DNA of 64,000 nt, from the NCBI GenBank assembly GCA_948794795.1, contig CAQGLR010000017.1, forward strand, positions 21,515-85,514, written 5' to 3'. A program made the translations under genes and the position numbers. Below the pieces are notes generated by a model that saw nothing but the letters and a program-made list of their open reading frames with translations, had not been told where the DNA came from and did not search any database. This document shows, in pieces, positions 44,137-51,408 of this stretch. How positions within the stretch are numbered: the first letter of the stretch is position 1; every line of letters begins with the position of its first letter. The DNA is from an uncultured Lachnospiraceae bacterium. GTDB taxonomy: Bacteria > Bacillota > Clostridia > Lachnospirales > Lachnospiraceae.

Positions 44137-45303
44137 TTAGACATAAGATTTATCTATTTTTATTACAGCTTTATAAGAAGGATATTTCTCCTCTATCTCT
44201 TTACATACCTGCTCTTTTATTATAACATCCTTATTATGGTACTTAGGCGGCACTATCATATCAAAAATAATATTATCATAATCTTTACATGGCACAATTC
44301 TTAAATCATGTATTGACAGGCCATCATCTATTGAATGTAATATTTTCTCAATCCCGGTTTTCATTGTAATAATTCTTTCGTCGTCCACATCCACAGGGTC
44401 CATATGGATTACACATTCACAATTAAACCTTTCATCCAGGTCATTTTCAATATGGTCAATTAAATTATGCAGTTCATAAATATTCCTGTTGCCTGGGACT
44501 TCTGCATGAAGTGAAACAATCATCCTGCCAGGCCCGTAATCATGTACTATAAGGTCATGCACACCAAGTATACCATCATGTGACATAATAATCCCGTCTA
44601 TTGCCTCTACAATCTCTTTTGACGGCTTAGTACCAAGAAGAGGTGATATAGTATCCTTCGCTGCACTATATCCAGCAAATAAAATAAATATTGCAACAAG
44701 AGCACCTGCATAGCCATCTATATTATAACCTGTATATTTCATTACAAGCATAGATAAAAATACAACAAAGGTCGCAACAGAATCACTTAAACTGTCTGTT
44801 GCTGTTGCCTTCATTGCGGATGAATTAATCTTCCTGCCAATCCTTGTATTATAAAATGCCATATAAAGCTTTACCATTATAGAAATAACAAGTACAGCAA
44901 ATGCCATTATACTTGTATCAACCTTTTCAGGATGCAGGATTTTGCGGGCTGAACTTGTCAAAAGCTCAAATCCCATTAATATAATAACAATGGACACAAT
45001 AAAACCTGATATATATTCACCTCTTCCATGCCCAAATGGATGTTCACTGTCCGCATTCCTGCCTGTAAACTTAAATCCAGCAAGAGTTATTATAGAAGAG
45101 CCCGCATCAGATAAATTATTAAACGCATCTGCAGTTATTGCAACTGAACCACTTAGTATACCTGCAAAATATTTAAAAGCAAAAAGAAGTATATTTAAAA
45201 ATATCCCAACAATACTGCTAAGTATACCATACTTCCTTCTTACACTGGTATCATCATAATTATTATAATCTTTAATAAAAATCCTGCTTAATAAAGAAAC
45301 CAT
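44137..45303 (-). CDS. Cation diffusion facilitator (CDF) family transporter
   Basis: 388 residues. Six membrane segments in the first 215 residues carry the metal-site motifs DAFNNLSD and DSLSD in segments two and five. The histidine-rich DSEHPFGHGRGEYI follows the first. A cytoplasmic metallochaperone-like domain makes up the rest, with an additional C-terminal extension of about 90 residues typical of the Firmicutes MMT1/CzcD-like branch. It exports divalent cations such as Zn2+, Mn2+ or Fe2+. The start at 45303 has GGGAGAGAGG upstream. Confidence 0.92.
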   Translation of the reverse strand: MVSLLSRIFIKDYNNYDDTSVRRKYGILSSIVGIFLNILLFAFKYFAGILSGSVAITADAFNNLSDAGSSIITLAGFKFTGRNADSEHPFGHGRGEYISGFIVSIVIILMGFELLTSSARKILHPEKVDTSIMAFAVLVISIMVKLYMAFYNTRIGRKINSSAMKATATDSLSDSVATFVVFLSMLVMKYTGYNIDGYAGALVAIFILFAGYSAAKDTISPLLGTKPSKEIVEAIDGIIMSHDGILGVHDLIVHDYGPGRMIVSLHAEVPGNRNIYELHNLIDHIENDLDERFNCECVIHMDPVDVDDERIITMKTGIEKILHSIDDGLSIHDLRIVPCKDYDNIIFDMIVPPKYHNKDVIIKEQVCKEIEEKYPSYKAVIKIDKSYV

Positions 45304-45334
45304 GCCTCTCTCCCGCAAATATTATAACTAAAGC

Positions 45335-46699
45335 CTATTCCTCCAGTTTCTCATATACTTTTGAAAGTATTGCACATTCAAGGCGTTTTCTCATAATTTT
45401 ACATGATAATTCATAAGCCTTATGTATATCACCATTGTAAATATAGTTATTGGCATTACAGCCGCCGCTGCAGTAAAACTTAGCCCAGCAGTCACGGCAG
45501 GAAGGTTTTGAGTATACATGGCATCCTGCAAATTCTTTCTTTATACTTTCATTAAATGTATGTTCATAAAGATTTCCCATCTTATATTCTTCATGCCCGA
45601 CAAACTGGTGGCATGGATAAATATCCCCATCTGGTGTAATTGCCACATATTCATTGCCGCTGCCACAGCCACGCAGCCTTTTTATTACACAAGGCCCCTG
45701 GTCAAGGTCAACCATAAAGTGGAAGAAATTTATTGTTCCATTATTTTTCTTTATTTCTGCAATTTTATCTGCCAGTTTGTCATATTCAGTATAAATCTTT
45801 TCTAAATCATTTTCAGTAATTGCATATTCAATACTTTCATCTTCCATAACTGGTTCCACAGAAACCTGGTCAAACCCTATATTATAAAGATGCAGGACGT
45901 CTTCTGAAAAGTCAAGGTTATACTTTGTATATGTCCCTCTTACATAATATTCTTTATCACCACGTTTTTCCACAAGCTTTTTATAAGCATCTACAATTTT
46001 ATCATATGAACCACTTCCGTCAATACGCACACGCATTTGGTCATTAACTTCCTTACGCCCGTCTATAGAAAGCACAACATTTGACATTTCTTTATTAATA
46101 AAGTCTATATTATCATCTGTAAGCAGCATGCCATTTGTGGTAATTGTAAACCTGAAATTCTTTCCATATTCTGCTTCTTTGCTTCTGGCATATTTTACAA
46201 TTTCCTTTACCACATCAAAATTCATAAGTGGTTCTCCACCAAAAAAATCTACTTCCAGGTTTTCACGCCCAGCAGATTTTTCCAGAAGGAAATCTATTGC
46301 TGCCTTGCCTGTTTCAAGTGGCATAAGTTTCCTTCCTGTGCCAAAATCACCAGTAGCAGCAAAGCAATACTTACACCTTAAATTACAGTCATGTGCAATA
46401 TGCAGGCACATTGCCTTGACTGGTGACTCAACAGAAGTTTCTGCATAATCACCATAAATATCTTCACTAAATAAAAGTTTATCTTCATATAATGAAATAA
46501 TCTCACTATATGATTCTTTAATTTCTTCTATATTATATTTCCCACTAAGCTTTTCAATTATTTCCTCTGGACATTCATTTTGTAATGGCGGCTCTGTATA
46601 GTCAAGAAGGTCATATGTAATATTATCAATAACATGTACACCGCCACTATTTACATCTAACAATATATTTATATCTCTGGCTTTAAATTTATGAATCAT
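45335..46699 (-). CDS. scfB: SCIFF peptide maturase (radical SAM/SPASM)
   Basis: 454 residues. It installs thioether cross-links in the SCIFF peptide encoded just upstream. The radical SAM cluster motif is CNLRCKYC (about residues 105-112), an N-terminal wing domain contains a RiPP-recognition-like region, and the C-terminal SPASM part has CHQF, then C...CRDCWAKFYCSGGCN for two auxiliary clusters. Length is as expected for the family (about 450). It is 32 bases from the CDF gene on the same strand. A strong hairpin separates it from the precursor gene, probably lowering its expression relative to the substrate. Confidence 0.96.
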   Translation of the reverse strand: MIHKFKARDINILLDVNSGGVHVIDNITYDLLDYTEPPLQNECPEEIIEKLSGKYNIEEIKESYSEIISLYEDKLLFSEDIYGDYAETSVESPVKAMCLHIAHDCNLRCKYCFAATGDFGTGRKLMPLETGKAAIDFLLEKSAGRENLEVDFFGGEPLMNFDVVKEIVKYARSKEAEYGKNFRFTITTNGMLLTDDNIDFINKEMSNVVLSIDGRKEVNDQMRVRIDGSGSYDKIVDAYKKLVEKRGDKEYYVRGTYTKYNLDFSEDVLHLYNIGFDQVSVEPVMEDESIEYAITENDLEKIYTEYDKLADKIAEIKKNNGTINFFHFMVDLDQGPCVIKRLRGCGSGNEYVAITPDGDIYPCHQFVGHEEYKMGNLYEHTFNESIKKEFAGCHVYSKPSCRDCWAKFYCSGGCNANNYIYNGDIHKAYELSCKIMRKRLECAILSKVYEKLEE

Positions 46700-46760
46700 T
46701 TTATAATAAGTACCTTTCTTTTATAATTATGGATAAACAGGATATTTTTACAAAATTAAT

Positions 46761-46786
46761 GGCTGCTGCAGATAACTGCAGCAGCC
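46761..46786 (-). terminator. Intercistronic terminator/attenuator between scfA and scfB
   Basis: A perfect 11-bp stem GGCTGCTGCAG/CTGCAGCAGCC with a 4-nt loop. On the minus strand it is followed by ATTAATTTTG, only a weak U-tract, so partial read-through into the maturase gene is plausible. Confidence 0.6.
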
Positions 46787-46843
46787 AGGCTGGTATATGC
46801 AGACTGCTTTTACTATATGCCTGGTACAAACTGCACCAGCTAA

Positions 46844-46993
46844 TTATTTGCTGCTTTCATTAGCACACTTCTGGTTACCAACTGTGCATGATGTCTTACA
46901 TGCAGACTGGCATGAAGCCTGGCATTTGCCACATCCGCCCTTTTTAGCAGTAGCACTTAAATCAGCCCTGTTAATTGTTTTAATATGTTTCAT
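46844..46993 (-). CDS. scfA: SCIFF six-cysteine ranthipeptide precursor
   Basis: A 49-residue precursor containing six cysteines (residues 21, 24, 28, 32, 36 and 43) in the family pattern: MKHIKTINRADL leader, then CGKCQASC...ACKTSC...C. This is the widely conserved clostridial peptide named for six cysteines in about forty-five residues. Cys-to-acceptor thioether bonds are made by the radical SAM enzyme encoded next. The ribosome binding site is GGAGG 7 bases from the ATG, with a good promoter upstream. The function of the mature peptide is debated (quorum/metabolic signalling has been suggested for relatives). Confidence 0.97.
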   Translation of the reverse strand: MKHIKTINRADLSATAKKGGCGKCQASCQSACKTSCTVGNQKCANESSK

Positions 46994-47030
46994 AACAAAT
47001 CCTCCATTCATTATTTATACAAATATTAAA

Positions 47031-47058
47031 ATTATATCATATTTGAAAAAAATTACAA
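47031..47058 (-). promoter_or_regulatory. Promoter of the SCIFF operon
   Basis: On the minus strand, -35-like TTGTAA (47053-47058), a 16-base spacer and -10 TATAAT (47031-47036), 38 bases before the scfA start. Confidence 0.6.
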
Positions 47059-47113
47059 CCTTTTCCCTAAAAACTACCAACATATTTTAATTCTTCTTGT
47101 CCATAATAATATC

Positions 47114-47135
47114 AAGATAAGCAACAGCTTATCTT
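47114..47135. repeat. Hairpin upstream of the spore protein gene
   Basis: A perfect 9-bp inverted repeat AAGATAAGC/GCTTATCTT with a 4-nt loop, 80 bases before the SASP start. It is possibly part of its leader. Confidence 0.45.
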
Positions 47136-47215
47136 AAAGCGGGAAGATATCAATCCATTAATGCACATGGAATCAAATCTGTCCCAAATAATAAATTAAA
47201 AGGAGGTATGAAACT

Positions 47216-47431
47216 ATGACAAGCAATAATAGTTCAAGAATGGAAGTACCACAGGCAAAAGAGGCTATGAATAAGTTTAAAATGGAGGTAGCCAGCGAAA
47301 TTGGTGTGCCACTTAAAAATGGTGGTTATAACGGAGATTTAACATCAGCACAGAACGGTTCCGTTGGTGGTGAAATGGTGCGTCAGATGATTAGACGCCA
47401 GGAAGAAGAAATGTCTGGAAGGCAGCAGTAA
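47216..47431 (+). CDS. Small acid-soluble spore protein, alpha/beta type
   Basis: A 71-residue DNA-coating spore protein. The family pattern is clear: QAKEAMNKFKMEVASEIGV (with the germination-protease cleavage region EIGV), then GGYNGDLTSAQNGSVGGEMVRQMI. The ribosome binding site is AAGGAGG. It shows that the organism sporulates. Expression by the forespore sigma factor is expected from the family, but I could not identify a sure sigma-G promoter. Confidence 0.95.
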   Translation: MTSNNSSRMEVPQAKEAMNKFKMEVASEIGVPLKNGGYNGDLTSAQNGSVGGEMVRQMIRRQEEEMSGRQQ

Positions 47432-47481
47432 TTATTTCTATAAGGAAATAAAACAGAAATAATGCTGTAACCATGACAGCG

Positions 47482-47526
47482 GGGATGTATATTATATCCA
47501 GAGAATATAATATACATCCCTTTTTT
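47482..47526 (+). terminator. Rho-independent terminator after the spore protein gene
   Basis: A 16-bp perfect stem GGGATGTATATTATAT/ATATAATATACATCCC (47482-47497, 47505-47520) followed by TTTTTT. Confidence 0.9.
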
Positions 47527-47641
47527 ATATTTTCCAAATATATACCATAATTTTGTAATAAAAACTTAATATATTAGAATTGCAGACAGACGATACCTGC
47601 CAGACATTTATATTAACAAACTTTATGATAAGGAGAATTGC

Positions 47642-48781
47642 ATGAAAACTTTATATTTACATATAGGCACACCCAAGACAGGTACTACATCATTACAACA
47701 TTTCTGCCATGACAACCAGCAGAAACTTGCAGAAAAAGGTTATTTTTACCCAGAATTTGATTTTGAATATGCCAATAAAGGCAAATACCGCAATGGTCTT
47801 TTTTTAGAAGCAGTATATCTTGATGATGAGGGTAAAAGGTTAAAAGATAAAGAAAAGGAAAACTTTAATAATGGCCTGGAAAAATTAACCAAGCTTTTTA
47901 ATATATATGACAATATTATACTATCTGATGAAGGAATATGGACTGCGTGCTTTAGCAGGAAAAGAGGCAAAAGGCTTATGCACCAGCTGCAGGAATATGC
48001 ACTTACATCAGGATGCCAGATAAAAATTATTGTATACTTAAGACGCCAGGATGAATATGTGCTGTCATGGTACAACCAGCTGGTTAAACACAGCATAACC
48101 TCTAAAAATACATTAACATGGGATGAATATATAAATAATTATGACCAGTATATAAACCTTGATTATCTTGGATGTCTTAGAAAACTTAAAAATATATTTG
48201 GAATGGAAAATATTATTGTAAGACGGTTTGATAAGAATTATTTTACAGGAGGTTCTCTTTTTTCAGATTTTCTTGATATATTTGGCATAACTTTTGAAGA
48301 TAGTTTTTATACAAAAGAAAAACGCAGCAACCTGAATACCAGGTTATCAGAAAATGCCTGCGAAATAAAAAGGATTATTAATGAAACTACTAAAATGAAT
48401 ACAAACGAAACAAGAAAGTTTGAATGGATATTGCGTGAATTTTCTCCAGTTTCAGAAAAATCATATCCATGCAGCCTGATGTCTGAAGAAGAATCTAACG
48501 GGCTTATGCAGCTTTACGAACTCTCTAACCAGAAAATTGCAGACCGGTATATATGTGATGGCAATCCATTATTTAGTACAATAACATGCACAAAAGAAAA
48601 ATGGAAGAAAAATAATATACATATGCTGGATGATGTAATACGTTTCTCCTGTATGTCAGCTCTCTGTACTATGCGCATGGCAGAAGAAAACAGCGAAAAA
48701 ATAATGAAACTGCACACAGCACTTGAACATCCATTCCAGACATGGTTTAAAAAAATATTCCAGAATCCCAAAACGTCCTGA
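47642..48781 (+). CDS. Sulfotransferase-family protein
   Basis: 379 residues. The N-terminal strand-loop-helix LHIGTPKTGTTSLQ (residues 6-19) is the PAPS 5'-phosphosulfate-binding loop of sulfotransferases. Near residues 130-146, IIVYLRRQDEYVLSWYNQ matches their 3'-phosphate-binding segment. No membrane segment or signal peptide is seen, so it is cytoplasmic. The second half is divergent. Some members of this family act on glycans or lipids; the acceptor is unknown. The ribosome binding site is AAGGAG. It lies alone between the spore protein and DUF6465 genes. Confidence 0.82.
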   Translation: MKTLYLHIGTPKTGTTSLQHFCHDNQQKLAEKGYFYPEFDFEYANKGKYRNGLFLEAVYLDDEGKRLKDKEKENFNNGLEKLTKLFNIYDNIILSDEGIWTACFSRKRGKRLMHQLQEYALTSGCQIKIIVYLRRQDEYVLSWYNQLVKHSITSKNTLTWDEYINNYDQYINLDYLGCLRKLKNIFGMENIIVRRFDKNYFTGGSLFSDFLDIFGITFEDSFYTKEKRSNLNTRLSENACEIKRIINETTKMNTNETRKFEWILREFSPVSEKSYPCSLMSEEESNGLMQLYELSNQKIADRYICDGNPLFSTITCTKEKWKKNNIHMLDDVIRFSCMSALCTMRMAEENSEKIMKLHTALEHPFQTWFKKIFQNPKTS

Positions 48782-48888
48782 AATATTACAAGCAATTTAG
48801 CCTGATTAAAAACATAATAAAACACAAAATATATATCTGGCCAGTTTACATATTTCTATAATTGGCTTTTATAAAAATATAAAGAATT

Positions 48889-48913
48889 ATTGGAGGCAGG
48901 AACTGCCTCCAAT
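48889..48913 (-). terminator. Terminator after the DUF6465 gene
   Basis: A perfect 11-bp stem ATTGGAGGCAG/CTGCCTCCAAT with a 3-nt loop. On the minus strand it is followed by AATTCTTTATATTTTT. It may also limit transcription from the sulfotransferase side. Confidence 0.7.
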
Positions 48914-48942
48914 TAGAAACCAGCTATCTGAATATATCCATA

Positions 48943-49425
48943 TTAAAACTCAACAAATTTTCCTTCATGCTTATCATTAATTACATAATAAGCTTTTTTC
49001 TGGTCAATATTTATATAAACCTGGAGCTTCTTAATAGAAGAAATTCTGTGCCCTTCATTTTTATATGTTTCTTTTATTCTGTTTACAATGCTTTCTGAAA
49101 GTATCTGTGCATCATTATGCTCAATAAAAACTTCCTGGACATATTCTGTTTCTTTAGCTTCTTTCTTAGATTTTTTTGCAGAAGATTTGTCTGCTTTCTT
49201 ATCTGCTGTTTTTCTCTTTGTATACTTTCTCTTTGTACGTGGAGCTTCTGTAGTTCCATCAGCATTATTTTCAGAACCAGTTTCATTTGCAGTTTCTTCG
49301 TTTGTTTCTTCATTAGCCGCAACTACTTCAGACTCTGCCTCAGCCTCTTTATTAACAGCTTCTGTTTCAACTACTTCTGGATTTTCAATTTCTGCTTCTG
49401 TAACTTTCTTTCTACCTCTACTCAT
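48943..49425 (-). CDS. DUF6465-like protein with acidic/basic low-complexity N-terminus
   Basis: 160 residues. The N-terminal half is low-complexity: Glu/Ala/Thr-rich (residues 8-60), then a Lys/Arg-rich block with RKYTKRKTADKKADK reminiscent of AT-hook-like nucleic-acid tails. The C-terminal 70 residues are a compact conserved domain (EYVQEVFIEHN...IVNRIKETYK...KLQVYINIDQKKAYYVIND) seen in many Lachnospiraceae proteins. Function unknown. The start at 49425 (MSRGRKK) has GAAAGGA upstream. Confidence 0.75.
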   Translation of the reverse strand: MSRGRKKVTEAEIENPEVVETEAVNKEAEAESEVVAANEETNEETANETGSENNADGTTEAPRTKRKYTKRKTADKKADKSSAKKSKKEAKETEYVQEVFIEHNDAQILSESIVNRIKETYKNEGHRISSIKKLQVYINIDQKKAYYVINDKHEGKFVEF

Positions 49426-49621
49426 TATTTTATTTTCCTTTCTATGGATTTTAACTGAAGGCACTAGCTAATTTCTTCTTTTTATAGGGCCCGTTTTTAT
49501 ATACAAGAAAAGTCTATAACTTTTTTGCAAAACTTGCAAGTAATTTTTGCAATTTTTTTGCATTTATTTTAATTTTATTTAAATTTTGTGTTTTTGATAT
49601 AATTTTAACAATAAAAATAAA

Positions 49622-49716
49622 GCCTTGGAAATATTTTTATACTATATCGCAAAGATATTTAATACAATAAATAAAAAGTAATAAATATTTTTGGTTAGCT
49701 TATATATCTCCAAGGC
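49622..49716 (-). other. Structured non-coding stretch downstream of spoVAE
   Basis: GCCTTGGA (49622-49629) pairs with TCCAAGGC (49709-49716), extended inward by ATAT pairs after one mismatch. The enclosed 70 bases carry another small hairpin, ATATC/GATAT. On the minus strand the right end runs into CTTTATTTTTATTG. It could be a long terminator for the spoVAD-E transcript or a small RNA. The rest of the 330-base gap (49426-49755) is AT-rich with no gene seen. Confidence 0.35.
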
Positions 49717-49755
49717 CAGCTTTTAAAAAATTTTCTATACAAAATTATAATTATA

Positions 49756-50112
49756 TTATGACTTCATTTTTGGTTTAAATACAAGTGATGCAATATATCC
49801 CCATAAAAGTGCTGTTGAAATTCCTACTGCACTTGCTGTAAAACCACCTTTATAAAGTCCAATAAAACCTTCATTGTCAACTGCATCTTTTACACCTTTA
49901 AAAAGAGTATTTCCAAATCCAAGTAAAGGTACAGATGCACCACTTCCTGCCCACTTTTCAAATGGTTCATAAAGCCCAAGTGCACTAAGCAATGCACCAC
50001 TACATACAAGAATAACCATTATCCTTCCAGGCAGCAGTTTTGTATTGTCCATTAAAATCTGTACAACAACACATATAGCACCACCTACAACAAAAGCTAA
50101 TAAATAATTCAT
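49756..50112 (-). CDS. spoVAE: Stage V sporulation protein AE
   Basis: A 118-residue membrane protein with about four segments: MNYLLAFVVGGAICVVVQILMD, then MVILVCSGALLSALGLYEPF, GNTLFKGVKDAVD and GFTASAVGISTALLWGYIASLVF. It belongs to the SpoVA channel that loads dipicolinic acid into spores and releases it on germination. The start at 50112 follows AAGGAG at a rather long distance. It lies 49 bases after spoVAD. Confidence 0.93.
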   Translation of the reverse strand: MNYLLAFVVGGAICVVVQILMDNTKLLPGRIMVILVCSGALLSALGLYEPFEKWAGSGASVPLLGFGNTLFKGVKDAVDNEGFIGLYKGGFTASAVGISTALLWGYIASLVFKPKMKS

Positions 50113-50161
50113 ACTTTTAAAACTTCTCCTTTCAAATGCTGCCAGGCAGCTGCTCTCCAGG

Positions 50162-51235
50162 TTATCTTCTTTCAAGCAGGACTGCATGTGCAATTCCTGG
50201 AACACTATTTCCTTCATTAAAACTTACTTGTGACAGAAGAGCTCCTGTTGGTACAAATAACACTCTTTTCCAGTCACCATTCTCCAGTTTCTTTAATATA
50301 AAACCTGTAAGCATAACTGCACTGCATCCACATCCACTTCCTCCAGACTGCACATTCTGTTCTTCACCATATATTTCAATTCCACAGTCCATATAATTTT
50401 CTGAAATATCATATCCTTTTGCCCTTATAATATCAATAAGGATATCTTTTCCAACAAGTCCAAGGTCACCTGTAATAATTTTATCATACTGTCCTGGACT
50501 GTGGCCAAAATCAATAAAATGCTGTACTATTGCATCTGCCGCCGCCGGCGCCATGCACGCACCCATATTCATACTGTCTTTTACTCCATAGTCAACAATT
50601 TTACCTGTTGTAATACCAACAATATGGACTTTGTTCTTCTCCTCAAGAACCTTATCAGGCAGCCTGTGCCCTGGTTCACTGGCAGCCTTTATATCACTTG
50701 CTGCTGATACCACTACTGCCCCGCTTCCTGTAACTGTCCATGTGGCTGATTTGTTACGCTGGTTAGCATATCCAAGCGGGAACCTGAACTGCTTTTCTGC
50801 ACTTGCAAAATGGCTTGAAGTAAGGGCAAGTACATTGCCAGCAAAACCGCCTTCTGCTATCATTGATGCGACTGCAATGGATTCACCCATTGTAGAACAC
50901 GCACCATATACACCGAATAATGGCCTTTGAAGTTTTATAAGCCCAAAAGAAGACGCCATAAGCTGTCCCAGCAAATCACCTGCTACAATATACCGCATAT
51001 CCTCTGTTTTACAGCCTGCATTTTTTATTGCAAGCTCTGCTGCCCTTTCCTGGAACTTTCCTTCTGCATCTTCCCAACTGTCACCTCCTGCCATCGGGTC
51101 TTGTTCTACCTCGTCAAAATACTCACCATATGGCCCTTCTGCTTCCTTTGTGCCAACAACTGATGCAGCTCCGCGTATAAATGGCGGATGGGCAAATTTT
51201 ATGCTTTGTTTGCCTATTTGTTTATTCTCTCCCAT
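50162..51235 (-). CDS. spoVAD: Stage V sporulation protein AD
   Basis: A 357-residue thiolase-fold protein that binds dipicolinic acid in the SpoVA complex. Marks are KFAHPPFIRGAASVVGTKEAEGP, VYGACSTMGESIAVASM, and the glycine-rich GGSGCGCSAVMLTGFILKKL. The start at 51235 has GGAGG upstream. The usual partner spoVAC is not beside it; upstream lies the 62-bp repeat and then the RND transporter gene. Confidence 0.95.
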   Translation of the reverse strand: MGENKQIGKQSIKFAHPPFIRGAASVVGTKEAEGPYGEYFDEVEQDPMAGGDSWEDAEGKFQERAAELAIKNAGCKTEDMRYIVAGDLLGQLMASSFGLIKLQRPLFGVYGACSTMGESIAVASMIAEGGFAGNVLALTSSHFASAEKQFRFPLGYANQRNKSATWTVTGSGAVVVSAASDIKAASEPGHRLPDKVLEEKNKVHIVGITTGKIVDYGVKDSMNMGACMAPAAADAIVQHFIDFGHSPGQYDKIITGDLGLVGKDILIDIIRAKGYDISENYMDCGIEIYGEEQNVQSGGSGCGCSAVMLTGFILKKLENGDWKRVLFVPTGALLSQVSFNEGNSVPGIAHAVLLERR

Positions 51236-51254
51236 AATTGCCTCCATAAATATA

Positions 51255-51316
51255 AAGCGGATATCTGGAATCCGCACTGTATGCAAGCAGGTATTAATTA
51301 CTTGCTTATAACTTTA
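51255..51316. repeat. 62-bp dispersed structured repeat, copy 2
   Basis: It is about 80% identical to 27726-27787, including AAGCGGATAT, AATCCGCA, GCAGGTATT and TATAACTTTA blocks. On the minus strand it forms GCGGAT/ATCCGC immediately before the spoVAD ribosome binding site, and GCAAG/CTTGC further upstream. Confidence 0.7.
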
Positions 51317-51352
51317 TATTTAGTTTGCCAAATTATTTTTATAATATTCTTT

Positions 51353-51384
51353 CCAAAAAAATGGAACGCCAAAGCGTTCCATTT
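51353..51384 (-). terminator. Rho-independent terminator after the RND gene
   Basis: A perfect 11-bp stem AAATGGAACGC/GCGTTCCATTT (51359-51369, 51374-51384) with a 4-nt loop; on the minus strand it ends in TTTTTTT. Confidence 0.85.
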
Positions 51385-51408
51385 CCCAGGTTATAATATT
51401 TTTTATTT

